Source of the DNA: Trissonchulus latispiculum
Lineage: Eukaryota > Nematoda > Enoplea > Enoplida > Ironidae
Reading direction: 5' to 3'
DNA length: 64,000 nt
Assembly (NCBI GenBank): GCA_030248195.1
Contig: JASAND010020935.1
Span: forward strand, 36,245-100,244
In this document: one piece after another, positions 22,801-31,299 of the stretch
How the letters are laid out: each line of letters starts with the position of its first letter
Position numbering within the stretch: position 1 is the first letter of the stretch
Notes under the pieces: generated by a model
What the model was told of the DNA's origin: nothing
The model's input: only the letters and a program-made list of their open reading frames with translations
Databases searched by the model: none
Translations under genes and position numbers: made by a program

Positions 22801-25392
22801 CACATACGATGACAAAAGACTGCGGTATGGCCAATACATCAAATTGAAGCCTCTATCTTGGGCTTTTTATTGCTGTGCAAATGACAATGATACACCAAGC
22901 AACGAGCGAGAAACGACGTTTGAACGATTTGATCAAGCTCCTCTCGACTGTTATTTACTTCAAACTTTAATGCGCTTTAACTTTCTCATACTGCTTTGTA
23001 GAGACTAGGTGCAAGAAGATAAAATGTTCAGGACATCGAGAGCTTCAATGTGATATAAAATTTGGCTGCCATTTTTGACTATAGCCTCCGTCATCGCACT
23101 GAGGCATGCGTCCACAGTTAAACACCAGCAATTGCAGTGAAACGCACGCACACATCTTCCTTTCATATGTGCAAATTGGTAAACCGAATTTGGTTGGAAT
23201 AGCTGAGCTTTCATCGCTCAAACTTTTGGTTACCGCGAAATTTTCCTAACTTTTACGTTTTCCTATGTTTAGCACATGTCGGGGTCACCTTTGGAGGACT
23301 GTTGTGAATGATAGGGAAAGTTTTGCAACAAGTGCAACTGTCTTGTTTTGGGGACCTATGGGGACTACAAAATATGTGAAAATGAGAAAAATCTGAAATG
23401 GTCGAAAATTCGCGACCCCCTCCCTGAACTCCGAATAATGAATGAGCAGTATATAATGGTTTAAAGTTGATATGACCAAAGAGAATCACCACCTTAACAG
23501 GCGTGCACACACTTACAGAACCATTGTAATTTGCTGTGTTTAGTCTGTCATAACGATCGTTGCTATTTTCTAGAGCTAAAAGTGGAGTGCTAACTCCATC
23601 TGTTGATGCCAGAAATACGCCTGATTTTATTAACAGACTACTGCTAATCTATACCCGATCCAGTGTTATTCCTGTTATCAGTTCTGACCATAAAGTACGC
23701 ACATGATTTGTTATAAAATGGTATTACAATTTTTGTCAAAGTTGCTGTCATGTTGTTGCCCCTCCTGTTTTGAGGCTATTTTGCCCTATTTTTGGTGCAT
23801 TTGCAAGTTTTTTGCACTAAATGATCAATGTAGTTTCTCCTGGTTATGTATTAACAATATCACTTACTGGCTTGCTTCAGAAGACCGACCGGCTGGCCAA
23901 CCGGATTTGCTCTACTCTAGGCCGGCCACCCGCCATCCGGTTTGCCTGCTGGGTGGCCAGCAGCTTTACACTAGACTTCATTCTAAGAATTCATTCATTA
24001 GACTTCTTGTGTTAGGTCACTTTTGTCTTCTTGAAACAGTGGCAAATATTCTGCCTCTTCCTCTTGTTTTCCATATTCATACGTATTCATTTACAACAGC
24101 CTGTGTTTTAAACTATGTGGCATGTTTTAAATACCAACGTTCATTACTGATGGTAGCTTGCATGTAATGGCTCTGTCTTTATATATTTGATTACAGGCGC
24201 TGTCAAGCCTAATGTCTGATCCCCACTTTTATGCTGACATAATGTTTATCCATGAGGATCCAGCACCGGACAATCACGTTGAGGTAATGCTGTTATGTTA
24301 GCAGGGGCGCACTTAGGGGGAGGGGGGCGGCCGCTTCCCCCCGAAATCGGATGTAAAGGAAAAAGTTTATTGTCCACGCAGGAAATTGAATTTATTTTTG
24401 CTTGATTTACCCTCATTTCAGCGTTTTAAACCTTTCAATTGCAACTTAAGATTTTCAAAAAATTTCTGTGCGTCACTGGCTGTTAGCTACTTTTGGGCGC
24501 CGATGCGTAGAATCTACAGTTTCTACTGGAATTAGCATACTATCTATGTAGTAGCTATTTATGTTTGTGCATTCCTAGTGTTGCATTTTGCTGGAACTTT
24601 TCCAGCTGCTAGTAAAATTTTTTATACAAGTTTGAACTGGTTGAACTCGCAATGCTAGTGCAAGCAGTAGCAGATTTGATGAAGAAGCTTAATAGATGTG
24701 GCGTAGCCAGCCAGCATTTTCAACGGGAGGGGGGTAGGGGGTTCGGATTCCCTGGGCCCAATCCCTGGCATAGTTTCCGTATTGCGCTAAGTGAAACATG
24801 ATTGAAGTGGGAGTTAGCCATAAAGGCGCTGAAACGGATGCTTTTATGCCATCCCTGTACTGGTATGCGATTTTATTTTGGTCAAATTTGAGTTTATCCT
24901 GTTTGCTTTGCTATGCTGGAAAATTGTGAGCTGAGTTACGTTGTTTTTCCATATGCCCCTCGATAATACTATATTCCTAAGTATACAAAGTCAAACTAAT
25001 GTACCTTCCGTGAGTGAAAGGAAGAGTTCTGCCAATGAAAGCACTTTATTAGTACACATGGACATGACATACATACTTGGAATTTGTTTTAGAAAATCTT
25101 GGCCAAACTGCACACTGTTCAGCATGACAACTGGCGAGTGCATTCCATTGGTCCTTCAGCGCGAATGCTCAGCAATACCTTTGCCACCATTCTGAAACAT
25201 CCAAGGCTGGATTCATCATTTGGTCAAAACTCAGCCAGACGTAGCGAAGGAATGGAAAGGAGCTCAGCCCCGCCTCGCCTTTCCGTTTTCCGCTCCGAAC
25301 CTTCCCCTGCTGCCGGTCACGGAGAGACTGCTTCGCCAGAACGCAACTTTGTGCCTGATTCTCCGATTGCAAGAGCTTCATCTGCAGTTTGA
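4743..25392 (+). CDS. BABAM1: BABAM1/MERIT40 orthologue, 5' partial, multi-exon (gene span)
   Basis: MERIT40 is the VWA-like scaffold subunit that holds together the BRCA1-A (nuclear, K63-deubiquitinating, DNA-damage) and BRISC complexes. Supported exons are 4743-4812, 5211-5263, 20284-20399, 23574-23694, 24197-24283 and 25093-25392. Junction phases agree wherever adjacent exons were both found. Family marks: CCPERI then IVCLDVADD (first VWA strand; human NCPEKVIICLDLSEE from general knowledge), LSDPPTFLKSL, LLLIYTRSSVIP (human ILVYSR), FYADIMFIHED (human FFFDVVYIHNG) and a terminal SIGPSARMLSNTFATILKHP block (human GPALELHNCMAKLLAHP). About 30 residues between exons 5211-5263 and 20284-20399 are missing; 15398-15473 is a weak candidate. 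The N-terminal exon probably lies left of the window. The tail after the VWA-like core is Ser/Pro/Arg-rich and longer than in human. Introns reach about 15 kb and are full of transposons. The identification rests on remembered family motifs, not a search. Confidence 0.85.
5211..5263 (+). CDS. BABAM1: BABAM1 exon b (VWA-like strand 1, CLD motif)
   Basis: A 53-base exon after TATATTTCAG, ending at a GTACGT donor in phase 2. It encodes IVCLDVADDIVKVNFKDG. The CLD...DD pattern corresponds to the degenerate MIDAS-like strand of MERIT40. Only about 400 bp of intron separates it from the preceding exon. Confidence 0.75.
5640..6060. repeat. Decayed CTGGGCTTTT-family MITE
   Basis: Contains AGCCTGTTTTCTGC, TTTTGACCAAAAACTTTGGC and a terminal AAAAAGCCCAG, all found in the 53.2 kb element. 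The G/C tracts are rearranged. Confidence 0.55.
6700..7065. repeat. Direct duplication, 272-bp spacing
   Basis: GGTTTACGTCTGAAGGAATT and the following GGCTAAGGT...GTTTGCTTTGGAGATGTTTATC occur at about 6732 and 7004. G-runs of ten or more lie between the copies. Confidence 0.7.
8268..10165. mobile_element. 1.9 kb insertion splitting the LINE
   Basis: Sequence foreign to the LINE sits between QR (8258) and TKRIPGL (about 10170). Similar short words flank it (CGTATACT on the left, CGTACATATACT on the right), suggesting an imperfect target duplication. It has no coding region that I recognise and no clear terminal inverted repeat. It contains a complete CAGGG-type MITE at 9517-9822. Confidence 0.6.
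9517..9822. mobile_element. MITE, family CAGGGTATTTTT, copy 1
   Basis: Ends CAGGGTATTTTT and AAAAATACCCTG, flanked on both sides by CTTTA (5-bp target duplication). The interior has poly-C/poly-G tracts and a central TCCGGCGGTGCCGGA hairpin. It matches the copy at 59608-59887 along its length. Confidence 0.85.
10542..11362. other. Sequence downstream of LINE, no gene
   Basis: Probably includes the LINE 3' untranslated region. A short AT run (TCATATATATATAATG) lies at about 10590. Nothing else was recognised. Confidence 0.4.
11363..12762. mobile_element. Fold-back element with four iterated 27-bp motifs in each arm
   Basis: Left arm: CTACTCCGGTAGGCGCACAC (and variants) near 11390, 11436, 11490 and 11543. 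Right arm: the inverse near 12568, 12622, 12673 and 12722. Outer ends ACATATGTATGGTGATACTC and its inverse lie at 11374 and 12740. The arms continue inward to TTAATATGTACTAAACTG/inverse at 11605 and 12530. The loop is rich in GTGCTTTG/AAAGCAC words (11820-11990 and 12240-12350). No open reading frame of note. Confidence 0.82.
13040..13064. repeat. (CCAT)n microsatellite
   Basis: About five to six perfect CCAT units. Confidence 0.85.
14095..14350. repeat. Tandem duplication, about 162-bp unit
   Basis: TTGCTGGGCTGGTTCCACTT and the following GCCGTCTGGAGGGTCATGTCGG... segment occur at about 14119 and 14282, nearly identical. No coding function is assigned. Confidence 0.8.
14357..14482. repeat. 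Long purine (G/A) tract on plus strand
   Basis: About 125 bases almost wholly G with scattered A and a few T. It has many runs of four or more G, so quadruplex or triplex formation is possible. Homopolymer lengths may also be assembly-sensitive. Confidence 0.8.
14651..14980. mobile_element. MITE, family CTGGCTTTTT, copy 2
   Basis: Ends CTGGCTTTTTGCTA and TAGGAAAAAGCTAG. Flanks GCTTG and ACTTG are a 4/5 match for a target duplication. The interior resembles 47118-47465, including a decayed TTCCGGCTTCCCCGGA core. Confidence 0.65.
15050..15375. repeat. Decayed CTGGGCTTTT-family MITE
   Basis: Matches 53204-53604 in reverse complement over most of its length (the CACTCAC...AAGG...GCC block, AGCACTTTTAAGCATA and AAAACAGGCTATTT). 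The ends are degenerate. It directly abuts the candidate BABAM1 exon at 15398. Confidence 0.65.
15398..15473 (+). CDS. BABAM1: Candidate BABAM1 exon (tentative)
   Basis: An open stretch reading MSLLLEYKRKTLKM then GIHFRTVIGHKI. It resembles the helix-then-strand segment of MERIT40 around human FVRTKHKIDKSHEF. Used with AAAG before 15398 and GTGTGA at 15474, its phases (2 in, 0 out) fit both neighbouring exons. However, both splice sites are weak, and the exon directly abuts a MITE remnant that could supply an alternative acceptor. It may be partly wrong or not an exon at all. Confidence 0.4.
15660..15960. repeat. CTGGGCTTTT-family MITE fragment
   Basis: Shares GACCAAAAGTCCTTAAAATT and the following GGCA...GGACACCT...GTGAGTGGGGGGA segment with the 53.2 kb element. 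The ends are not recognisable. Confidence 0.5.
16020..16540 (+). repeat. Leader module of satellite composite, copy 1
   Basis: CTTGGGGTGGTACCCATATA and the following TAGTAAATCGGGGTCGCTGA(A)CACGATGAGCATA (about 16423-16485) recur inverted at 38770-38850. Weaker similarity extends upstream (AAATTTCTAAGT...GCGTTTT). It directly precedes the 149-bp array. Confidence 0.75.
16500..18250 (+). repeat. Satellite array 1, about 149-bp unit, 11-12 copies
   Basis: GAATTCACTGG recurs at about 16601, 16750, 16900, 17048, 17198, 17347, 17496, 17645, 17793, 17940, 18090 and 18236. Each unit holds TGAAATTTTGCATACAAAGG and a short palindrome, GGTTCAA...TTGAACC. Three unit types alternate. Open frames within it are artefacts of the period. 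Confidence 0.95.
18306..19043. mobile_element. Fold-back element ACAAGTA..AAAATGCTCC, copy 1
   Basis: Ends ACAAGTAGGAAAAATGCTCC and, inverted, GGAGCATTTTTCCTACTTGT. The arms are about 190 bp, containing GGCTAATATGAGCCGCTACG and its inverse. 738 bp in all. It starts about 60 bp after satellite array 1. Confidence 0.88.
19181..19448. mobile_element. Short MITE, CGTAGCCAGGAAG ends
   Basis: CGTAGCCAGGAAG at the left and TTTTTTTCTGGCTACG at the right, with C-runs and G-runs inside. A single similar end (GGCGTAGCCAGCCAG) occurs at 24700. Confidence 0.65.
19515..20185. repeat. Host repeat carrying a nested MITE (filled site)
   Basis: CCTCTAATTAGCTGGCATCAGG on the left and CAGGCCAACACTGTCTCCAG on the right are contiguous at 39391-39430. 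The outer edges (GCCCCTACATGG...TGCGTCTTCGGCC and its approximate inverse) suggest that the host repeat itself has inverted ends. Confidence 0.75.
19575..20138. mobile_element. 564-bp MITE, GTCCAATTTCATAAAA ends, TCAGG target duplication
   Basis: Left end GTCCAATTTCATAAAA, right end TTTTTATGAAATTGGCC. TCAGG lies on both sides (19570-19574 and 20139-20143). The arms are rich in CTTGCGGATT/AATCCGCAAG words. The empty target survives at 39408-39413 as ACCAGG. Confidence 0.88.
20284..20399 (+). CDS. BABAM1: BABAM1 exon (SDP helix region)
   Basis: A 116-base exon between CTGTATTGTTTAG and GTAAGT, phase 0 in and phase 2 out. It encodes TQDLSDPPTFLKSLQEF and HDLEKVFEVV, matching the MERIT40 SDPxELCSxLxxLE and FNLEGLFSLI helices by pattern. 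Confidence 0.82.
21040..21680. repeat. Cluster of GATTTGATTCAGTTCGATTT repeats
   Basis: At least six variants of GATTTGATTCAGTTCGATTT between 21056 and 21615, ending in inverted forms (ATCGAATCAAAAATC). Probably a decayed inverted-repeat element. Confidence 0.65.
21690..23570. other. BABAM1 intron, no recognised gene
   Basis: A 117-codon open frame at 22655-23008 (+) has no recognised motif and is not used in the gene model. A G-run lies at 22602. Otherwise unremarkable AT-rich sequence. Confidence 0.4.
23574..23694 (+). CDS. BABAM1: BABAM1 exon (ILVYSR-type strand)
   Basis: A 121-base exon after TATTTTCTAG, donor GTACGC. One leading base completes the codon split from the previous exon, and it exits in phase 0. 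It encodes PDFINRLLLIYTRSSVIPV, equivalent to the MERIT40 core strand ILVYSRxxxxP. Confidence 0.85.
24197..24283 (+). CDS. BABAM1: BABAM1 exon (FDVVYIHN-type strand)
   Basis: An 87-base, 29-codon exon, phase 0 at both ends, between GATTACAG and GTAATG. It encodes LMSDPHFYADIMFIHED, matching the MERIT40 MFxxPYFFFDVVYIHN segment. Confidence 0.87.
25093..25392 (+). CDS. BABAM1: BABAM1 last exon, with stop
   Basis: Begins after TTTGTTTTAG in phase 0 and runs 100 codons to TGA at 25390-25392. The first part, KILAKLHTVQHDNW then GPSARMLSNTFATILKHP, fits the MERIT40 C-terminal helix. The following roughly 55 residues are rich in Ser, Pro, Arg and Glu, end in ARASSAV, and do not resemble the short acidic vertebrate tail. 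No clear AATAAA was seen just downstream. Confidence 0.83.
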   Translation, partial: KILAKLHTVQHDNWRVHSIGPSARMLSNTFATILKHPRLDSSFGQNSARRSEGMERSSAPPRLSVFRSEPSPAAGHGETASPERNFVPDSPIARASSAV

Positions 25393-26127
25393 ATTGTGCC
25401 ATATTTTGTTTGTAAATTTCCTGTTTTCTTCCATAGCTATCTTATTGTACAGTACTATGCTCATGTTGTGCTTTAGTTATTACTGGTTAAAAAATTGTAT
25501 GTAACGTCAAACTATATATTATACTAGTGCATTCAAGTGTTTAAGGAGTAGTGTTGGGATTGATCGAAATTTCCCTTGGCTTAGCAGGAGTTTGCCGTTG
25601 GTCAGCCAACGACCAATTGGTTGGCGGTTGGCCGTTGTTTAGCTCTTGGCCAGCCTTGGCTAGCTGGAATTTCAGCAAAATAAGGTTTTACAACACGGCG
25701 CATAAAATCAGCAAGTTTGAGCTGGGTCAACGGTCGGTCAGTGGCCAACCGGTTGGCCATTGTCCATTGACCGTTGGCTTAACTGGGATTTTCCTTCCAA
25801 TCAGTGACCGCACAGGCTAACACACAACATATTAAGGAGCTCGCTGTAGATTTTACCTTGACAAGAGTTGCTGTCTATTATTTTTTATTGTCTTGATTGC
25901 CATCCCGCCTTCTATCAAATGAGTAGCAGTAACAACTTTCAGTGCTTAACTAGTAGACTATGTTCCAGCTGTATTTACAACATTATTTACACATGCTTTG
26001 CTCACTCGCTGTGTGCCAGGACTGATTTTAACTAAAAAATAGAACGAGTTGCTGTTGGCGGCTGCTCTGGGGGATAATGCTGTTGCATAACTTGTGAAAT
26101 TTGTCATGCTATCTATCCTGTCTATTA
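25393..26127. other. Downstream of BABAM1; GGCCAAC-rich repeat
   Basis: 25550-25820 holds many TTGGCC/GGCCAA words with approximate inverted ends (TTGGGATTGATCG and AACTGGGATTTTCC). The likely BABAM1 3' untranslated region lies immediately after 25392, but no AATAAA was seen. Confidence 0.45.
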
Positions 26128-27512
26128 AGCCTAGTTCACAGCCACCAAGTTTCGCGTCAAGTCAAGTCAAGTCACGTCAAAGTCAGCATTCACAGATAGC
26201 TTTGACTTAGCTTGACTTGACTGGACTTTGACTTGAAGCCCTTCAAGTCAAAGTAGACCAACGTTCTCCTTTGACTTGAAAACTTGAAAATTCAGCCAAT
26301 CAGATCGGACATGTCTGTAGTCTATACACCAAACAGGCGAAATTAATTTGTGCCGTGTGTTTAGTGTTGTTTCGTTTGAAGTTTTTATTCTGTGAATACT
26401 ACTGTACGGCTATGAAAAACTACCTCTAAAACCTCTAAAAAACTTATTTTGATTTCGTCGGCGATTTGATTTAGTCCGATTTCGAGCAGCATAAGGCAAT
26501 TACGAAATGTATCCGGAATGTTGAAAAGGTGGCCAATTGACCATCCTGATTAGGGCCGGCCGGTCTGGCTCATTCCGGTCAGGCCAGTCCTGCCGGCAGG
26601 CCGTCCTCACTGCCCTGGCCGGCCTAGCCGTCTTAATTTTAACTCTTTGTGTACGGGTGGTGATTGCAGCTTTAGCCGGTCCGTTGACTTCGTGCCTGTC
26701 TGCCCGCCCTAGGCCTGCCTAATGGTAGGCCTCCCCTGCCGACTGGTCTTACCGAGCATCCACGACGGCAACAAGCACTCGTGACTAAAAGTAAAAATCT
26801 TGTAAAACTCAGTATTTAAGTAAGGTAGTTAAAGTTTTATTTTTTAATTCGAAAAAAAACAAGGTCTGAGCTTACTCTGGGTTACCCCAGTAAGCACTAC
26901 CCCTGCCAATCTAGCAACTTAAACTGTGTACTGCTAAGTGTTCTAGAACACATGAATCTACTGATCCGCATAATTTATGCATTCTTTATGCTAAGCTGCA
27001 GAACGTTTCCCCTTTTAGGGTCCTCTTGTTATTCTGTGAATACTACTGTACGGCTATGAAAAACTACTATTAACACGACTCTACTGAAGATACTCGAATT
27101 ACTTTGATTGTAAAAATAAATTGAAATTAAAATAAAGCTACAATTGTAAAAACAAAATTTTAACAAGTCACACTTTTTATTTAGCAATTTTTCTCAAAAC
27201 TTATTGCATTTAATTTAGCAATAGAATCATAAACGTTGTTTTAAATGTTTTAATTTCTAAACTAAACTTTTTAATATTCTAAGTACTCATTAAGCAAAAT
27301 ATCACCAGTTGGGCAAAATTTTGGACAGAACTTAAAGACGGTTAAGACTCTGATTGGTCAAATTCTTACACTGGGCGGAGCATTGTGACTTCTGTTGTGA
27401 ATGCCTTCGCGTACCTACTTTTAACTTGACTTAATTTGACTTTGACCTTAACTTGACGTGACGTGACTTGACTTGACGTACCTAACTTGACTTGATGGCT
27501 GTGAACTAGGCT
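26128..27512. mobile_element. 1.39 kb inverted-repeat element, TTA target duplication (PIF/Harbinger-like)
   Basis: Ends AGCCTAGTTCACAGCCA and TGGCTGTGAACTAGGCT, with TTA on both sides. The subterminal zones are full of TCAAGTCA-type words, inverted between arms. An internal direct repeat, TTCTGTGAATACTACTGTAC, occurs at about 26390 and 27032. A GC-rich GGCCGG patch at 26555-26720 may be nested. No transposase was seen. The TTA duplication suggests PIF/Harbinger. Confidence 0.78.
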
Positions 27513-27515
27513 TTA

Positions 27516-28500
27516 TGTTGTTTTGTTTACAGAGTAAAAGATATTTCACTTATTCAGTGTTGCTTGCAGTCGAGGGTTGCTGTAGACGCAAAGTATCGTT
27601 GTAGGATGAAGTTTAGGTATAGTCGTCCACAGACATGCGCAGGAGGGGAAATTCTGGGGGGGGGAGAGGTCCAGGTCTGGGGGGAACCCCCCCCCCCCAG
27701 CACATGTATGGTCGTCCAGAGTTCAGGCTCAGGTTTTTACCAACTGCCACCGATCTCGGGGTGTTACCTTATACACGTAATTTTGATATGAAGTAGGCAA
27801 TTAACCAATCCGATTCTTCTGGTTCAAACGCATGTGGTTAAGTGTGTTAAGCGTGGCCACCCGAGATTTCGTGCCAAGAATACTTTTCCTATCAGCATGA
27901 TACGATTAAGTCTTGATATTTTTCCACGTTTTGTACATATTATAGAATAATATTTGTTGATATAACATGCCAACGTGAGCATTAGATTCATCAAACCTCG
28001 TTTGGTTGCAATACTAATGACTTTGTTTACCTTAACCCTTTCCATCCTGAATTATCGCAACGTCAACTAAAAAATTATTGCGGTTGTTTTTGACATCCTA
28101 TAGATGCCGACATTGGTAATCTGTAATCCCTATATCGATTGAACCACCTGAGCTCGCCCTGCGATTAGTTGTTCCTGAACAACTGCAGGATGCAAGGTAA
28201 CCTCTAAGCTAACTGCTCTAATCCTAAGTAAATTCCAAATTTGCAACAGTTTTCCCAGAAGAATATAGCGACAACAGTAAAACAAAGCGCTCATGGCAAT
28301 GAAAACAGACCAAAATGCAGCACAATGACTATAGCTTTCATGAAACATCTTAAAACAATTTCCAGATTTCACAAAAAAGTATTTTTTTCACATTTTATGC
28401 CACATCATGGACTCCCTGATTGGTAATTCGAACGGAAGTTCTTTTCGAATGTTCCACTAATAAGCACAAAAACTAAATTATAGTTAAACCACTAGTGCTG
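27516..28500. other. Intergenic, no gene recognised
   Basis: Contains G/C tracts at 27650-27710 (GGGGGGGGAGAGG and a long C run). No coding region is supported. Confidence 0.4.
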
Positions 28501-28850
28501 TTGCCCGGCAGTTATATGGCTCGTGTGCCCGGTTATGTGGTTATGTGGATGCAAACCGGCCGGCCTGTCGGGTGATGCAAACCGGCCGCCCGGTCGGTGA
28601 TGCCAACCGGCCGGTAAGAACTGGCCGGCCGTTACCAGTTTGGCAATATTTTGGTGCATTTTGCAAATTTTTTTGCTCTAAGTCATGCATACAGTTACTA
28701 CTGGTGACATAAGAGAAACCACATTGGGTCCCTTCAAGCTGGTCCAGGAAGAGGAAGAAGACATACTCGAGATAATACATATTACGTACTGGTTCAGCAG
28801 ACCGGCCGGCGGGCTGTTTCTGATCCGGCCGGCCGCGTGATAAACAGCGT

Positions 28851-29510
28851 CCGGTGTCGTATACTATTTTGTCACCTATGCTAAAATGTCACCTAAGCTA
28901 AGTTTTCGCAGAAAAGGCTCGTTACTTTTCCAATCTCGTTATTTTTAATGGTATTGGATAGCTCTTGCAAAGACGATTGTTTTGATATAAAATAATGTGG
29001 TAATTAAGCTAATTATAGCTGCTAATTAACACTTAAAATTAACAGGAAATTTTCAAATTTTAGGTGAAACTTATCATGTTGAATGTCATTCGAAAGCTCG
29101 TGACGAGGCGGATTCAATGGGCTAACAATTAAGCCAATTAGTTAAGCTAGTCGAAGCTTTAGCCGAAAAAACTATTTTTCGGTAACATATGGAGCTATTA
29201 CGCATTGCTAGACCACTTAGTTGTCTTAATTCTTAGCTCATTGAATCCGCCTCGTCAAGAGCTTTTCGAATGATATACAACATGATAGGTTTCACCTAAA
29301 ATTTGAAAATTTCTTATGTTAATTTTAAGTGTTAATTAGCAGCTATAATTAGCATAATTACCACATTATTTTATATCAAAACAATCGTCTTTGCAAGAGC
29401 TATCCAATGCCATTAGAAAAAACGAGATTGGAAAAGTAACGAGCCTTTTCTGCGAAAAATTGGCTTAGGTGACATTTTAGCATAGGTGACAAAATAGTAT
29501 ACGACACCGG
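28851..29510. mobile_element. 660-bp near-perfect palindrome
   Basis: CCGGTGTCGTATACTATTTT at 28851 is inverted at 29491-29510. The arms match closely over about 270 bp each (AAAAGGCTCGTTACTTTTCC, ATTAACACTTAAAATTAACA). It sits inside a GGCCGG-rich sequence that continues on both sides (28550-28850 and 29511-29590), so it probably inserted into that repeat. Confidence 0.85.
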
Positions 29511-29599
29511 CAGCTAGCCGGCTGGATCTTGGAAGGCGGCCGTTCGGTTGGGATTGGCTTTCAGCCAGTTTGAAACCGGCCGGCCAGCAACCCTACCCA

Positions 29600-30130
29600 C
29601 CACAATTAGAACCATAGGACAACTTGGGGGAGGAGACACCCCACAACTGACAAAAACGGGTATGCCCCCTCAGGCAGAAGGAAAATAGGGCGAACCCTTT
29701 CGTCCAGTAGGAAATAAGGGTAGACCTCAGCAATTTTTTAACAAAACTTCAACGACCTTTTATTGCATTTAAGCGATTTTTGCAAACAATTCTTAAAAAT
29801 TGCTTAAAGTCTTGAATTTTTACTAAGTTTTGGCCAAAAACGTTAAATATTCGAAATCTTTGCTGATTTTGGGGTAGATCATACATGTGCTTGGCGGGGG
29901 GAGAGTTGAGGAGGTGTCATCCTTCCCAGACCAGGAGCTCCCCCCAGAGGGGTCTCTGACTCCACTCAGAATCCGTTTATCCGGTTATTTGGCCAACTAT
30001 GTAGCCGGGAAATTTTTTCGGCGCCCTTCGACCGTCAGTTCACCCCCCCCCCCCCTCCAAGCTTCCCCTCCGGCACATGTCTGGGGTAGACTCTCTTAAA
30101 ATTTTAGCATTTTTAAGGACTAGAAGGTAG
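29600..30130. repeat. G/C-tract repeat, unclassified
   Basis: C runs and G runs around AAAATTGCTTAAAGT-type AT sequence, resembling the 47.1 and 14.65 kb MITEs in style. The ends were not defined. Confidence 0.4.
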
Positions 30131-30620
30131 ACCCTCCGGAGTCGCTCCCCGTGTTAATGTATGATTACAACCGCTGCAATTTTCAGATTGGTTAGGTACA
30201 AGACTATTCAACTGTCTACTGACTTTGATTAGGTTGTCGTTGAAATACCCTGAAGTTGTTTAGAAACAACTAATAGACAAATAAATTTTGAGGATTCTGT
30301 AAAAGGAATATAGCTGAAACAATGACATATGACGCAACTTTAAAATAATTTTTGAAACCGGGGGGCACAAACTGTCCGACTTGCAGGACCTCCCAAAGTC
30401 GGACAAACCCTCCTGGCAGACTCCCCAACACTCCCTGCCGCCCCCGCCCACCGTTAGAGCAGTTTTATTACTGCTCTGTATTTGCATTGTTGAAGCCTGT
30501 TGTTGTCTAGAAACGACTAAAACTTCATTGGCTAATCTCGTCATGTGCTTCTTGTACATGCCAATAATATTTGGTTGTTCAGAAACAACCCCAGGAGGAT
30601 GGAAAGGGTTAACATATATA

Positions 30621-31019
30621 CGGTACATTTCACGGAAAGAATGACCGTTGGCGAAATTTCATGAAAAATTTTATTTTATTTAATTTATTTAATTTTATTT
30701 TTAAGATTTTATCAAAGTTAGCTACATTTGTGGACCTTTTAAGCTGGATCATATTTTGCAACTAAATTTAAGCATGTGCTTATACACCAACTCGTTCGCG
30801 AAAATTGCCTTTGAAAGTTCAAAAAATTCCAAAATTGCCTAAAAGTGCAAAAATGTAGTCGAAAAATTGTGCGAGAGTTTATTTCACGAACGAGTTGGTT
30901 TAATGAGCTTAGTTGCAAAATATGCTCAAGCTTAGGTCCACAAATGTAGATAATTTGGGTAAAATTGCCATTTTTTCTTGAAATTTCGCCAACGGTCATT
31001 CTTTCTGTGAAATGTACCG
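30621..31019. mobile_element. 399-bp inverted-repeat MITE with TA-type flanks
   Basis: Ends CGGTACATTTCACGGAAAGA and, inverted, TCTTTCTGTGAAATGTACCG, with TA/TATA on both sides. The inner arms repeat TTGCAACTAA...CAACTCGTTCGCGAA in inverted form. Confidence 0.82.
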
Positions 31020-31299
31020 TATACGACTATTTGAAAGCTTTAGCGGTAACGCAATACGTATAAAAGCACACAATATAAACCAGTTCTCAGCAATTAGGAA
31101 GTATAGAACGGCCGGTTGCCAGCCAGCAAGAAACGACCAATGGGAAATGGCTTGGCCGACCGTCGGCCGCACCGGCCAACACCGAACACTCAAATACCCT
31201 GAGTTTTAGCTGATATAATTTCCGAAAATGATAAGTTTGAGGAACAATGGAATTTCTGCTACCAAAATTGTAAGCAACTTGGAAACCCTGATAGGGGTT

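Noticed and set aside
22655..23008. 117-codon plus-strand frame in a BABAM1 intron
   Set aside because: No recognised motif, no fitting splice phases with the neighbouring exons, and chance open frames of this length are plausible.
24197..24283. BTB/POZ domain (SDPxxxADIxF resembles BTB starts)
   Set aside because: The joined exons continue as the MERIT40 core and not as a BTB fold.
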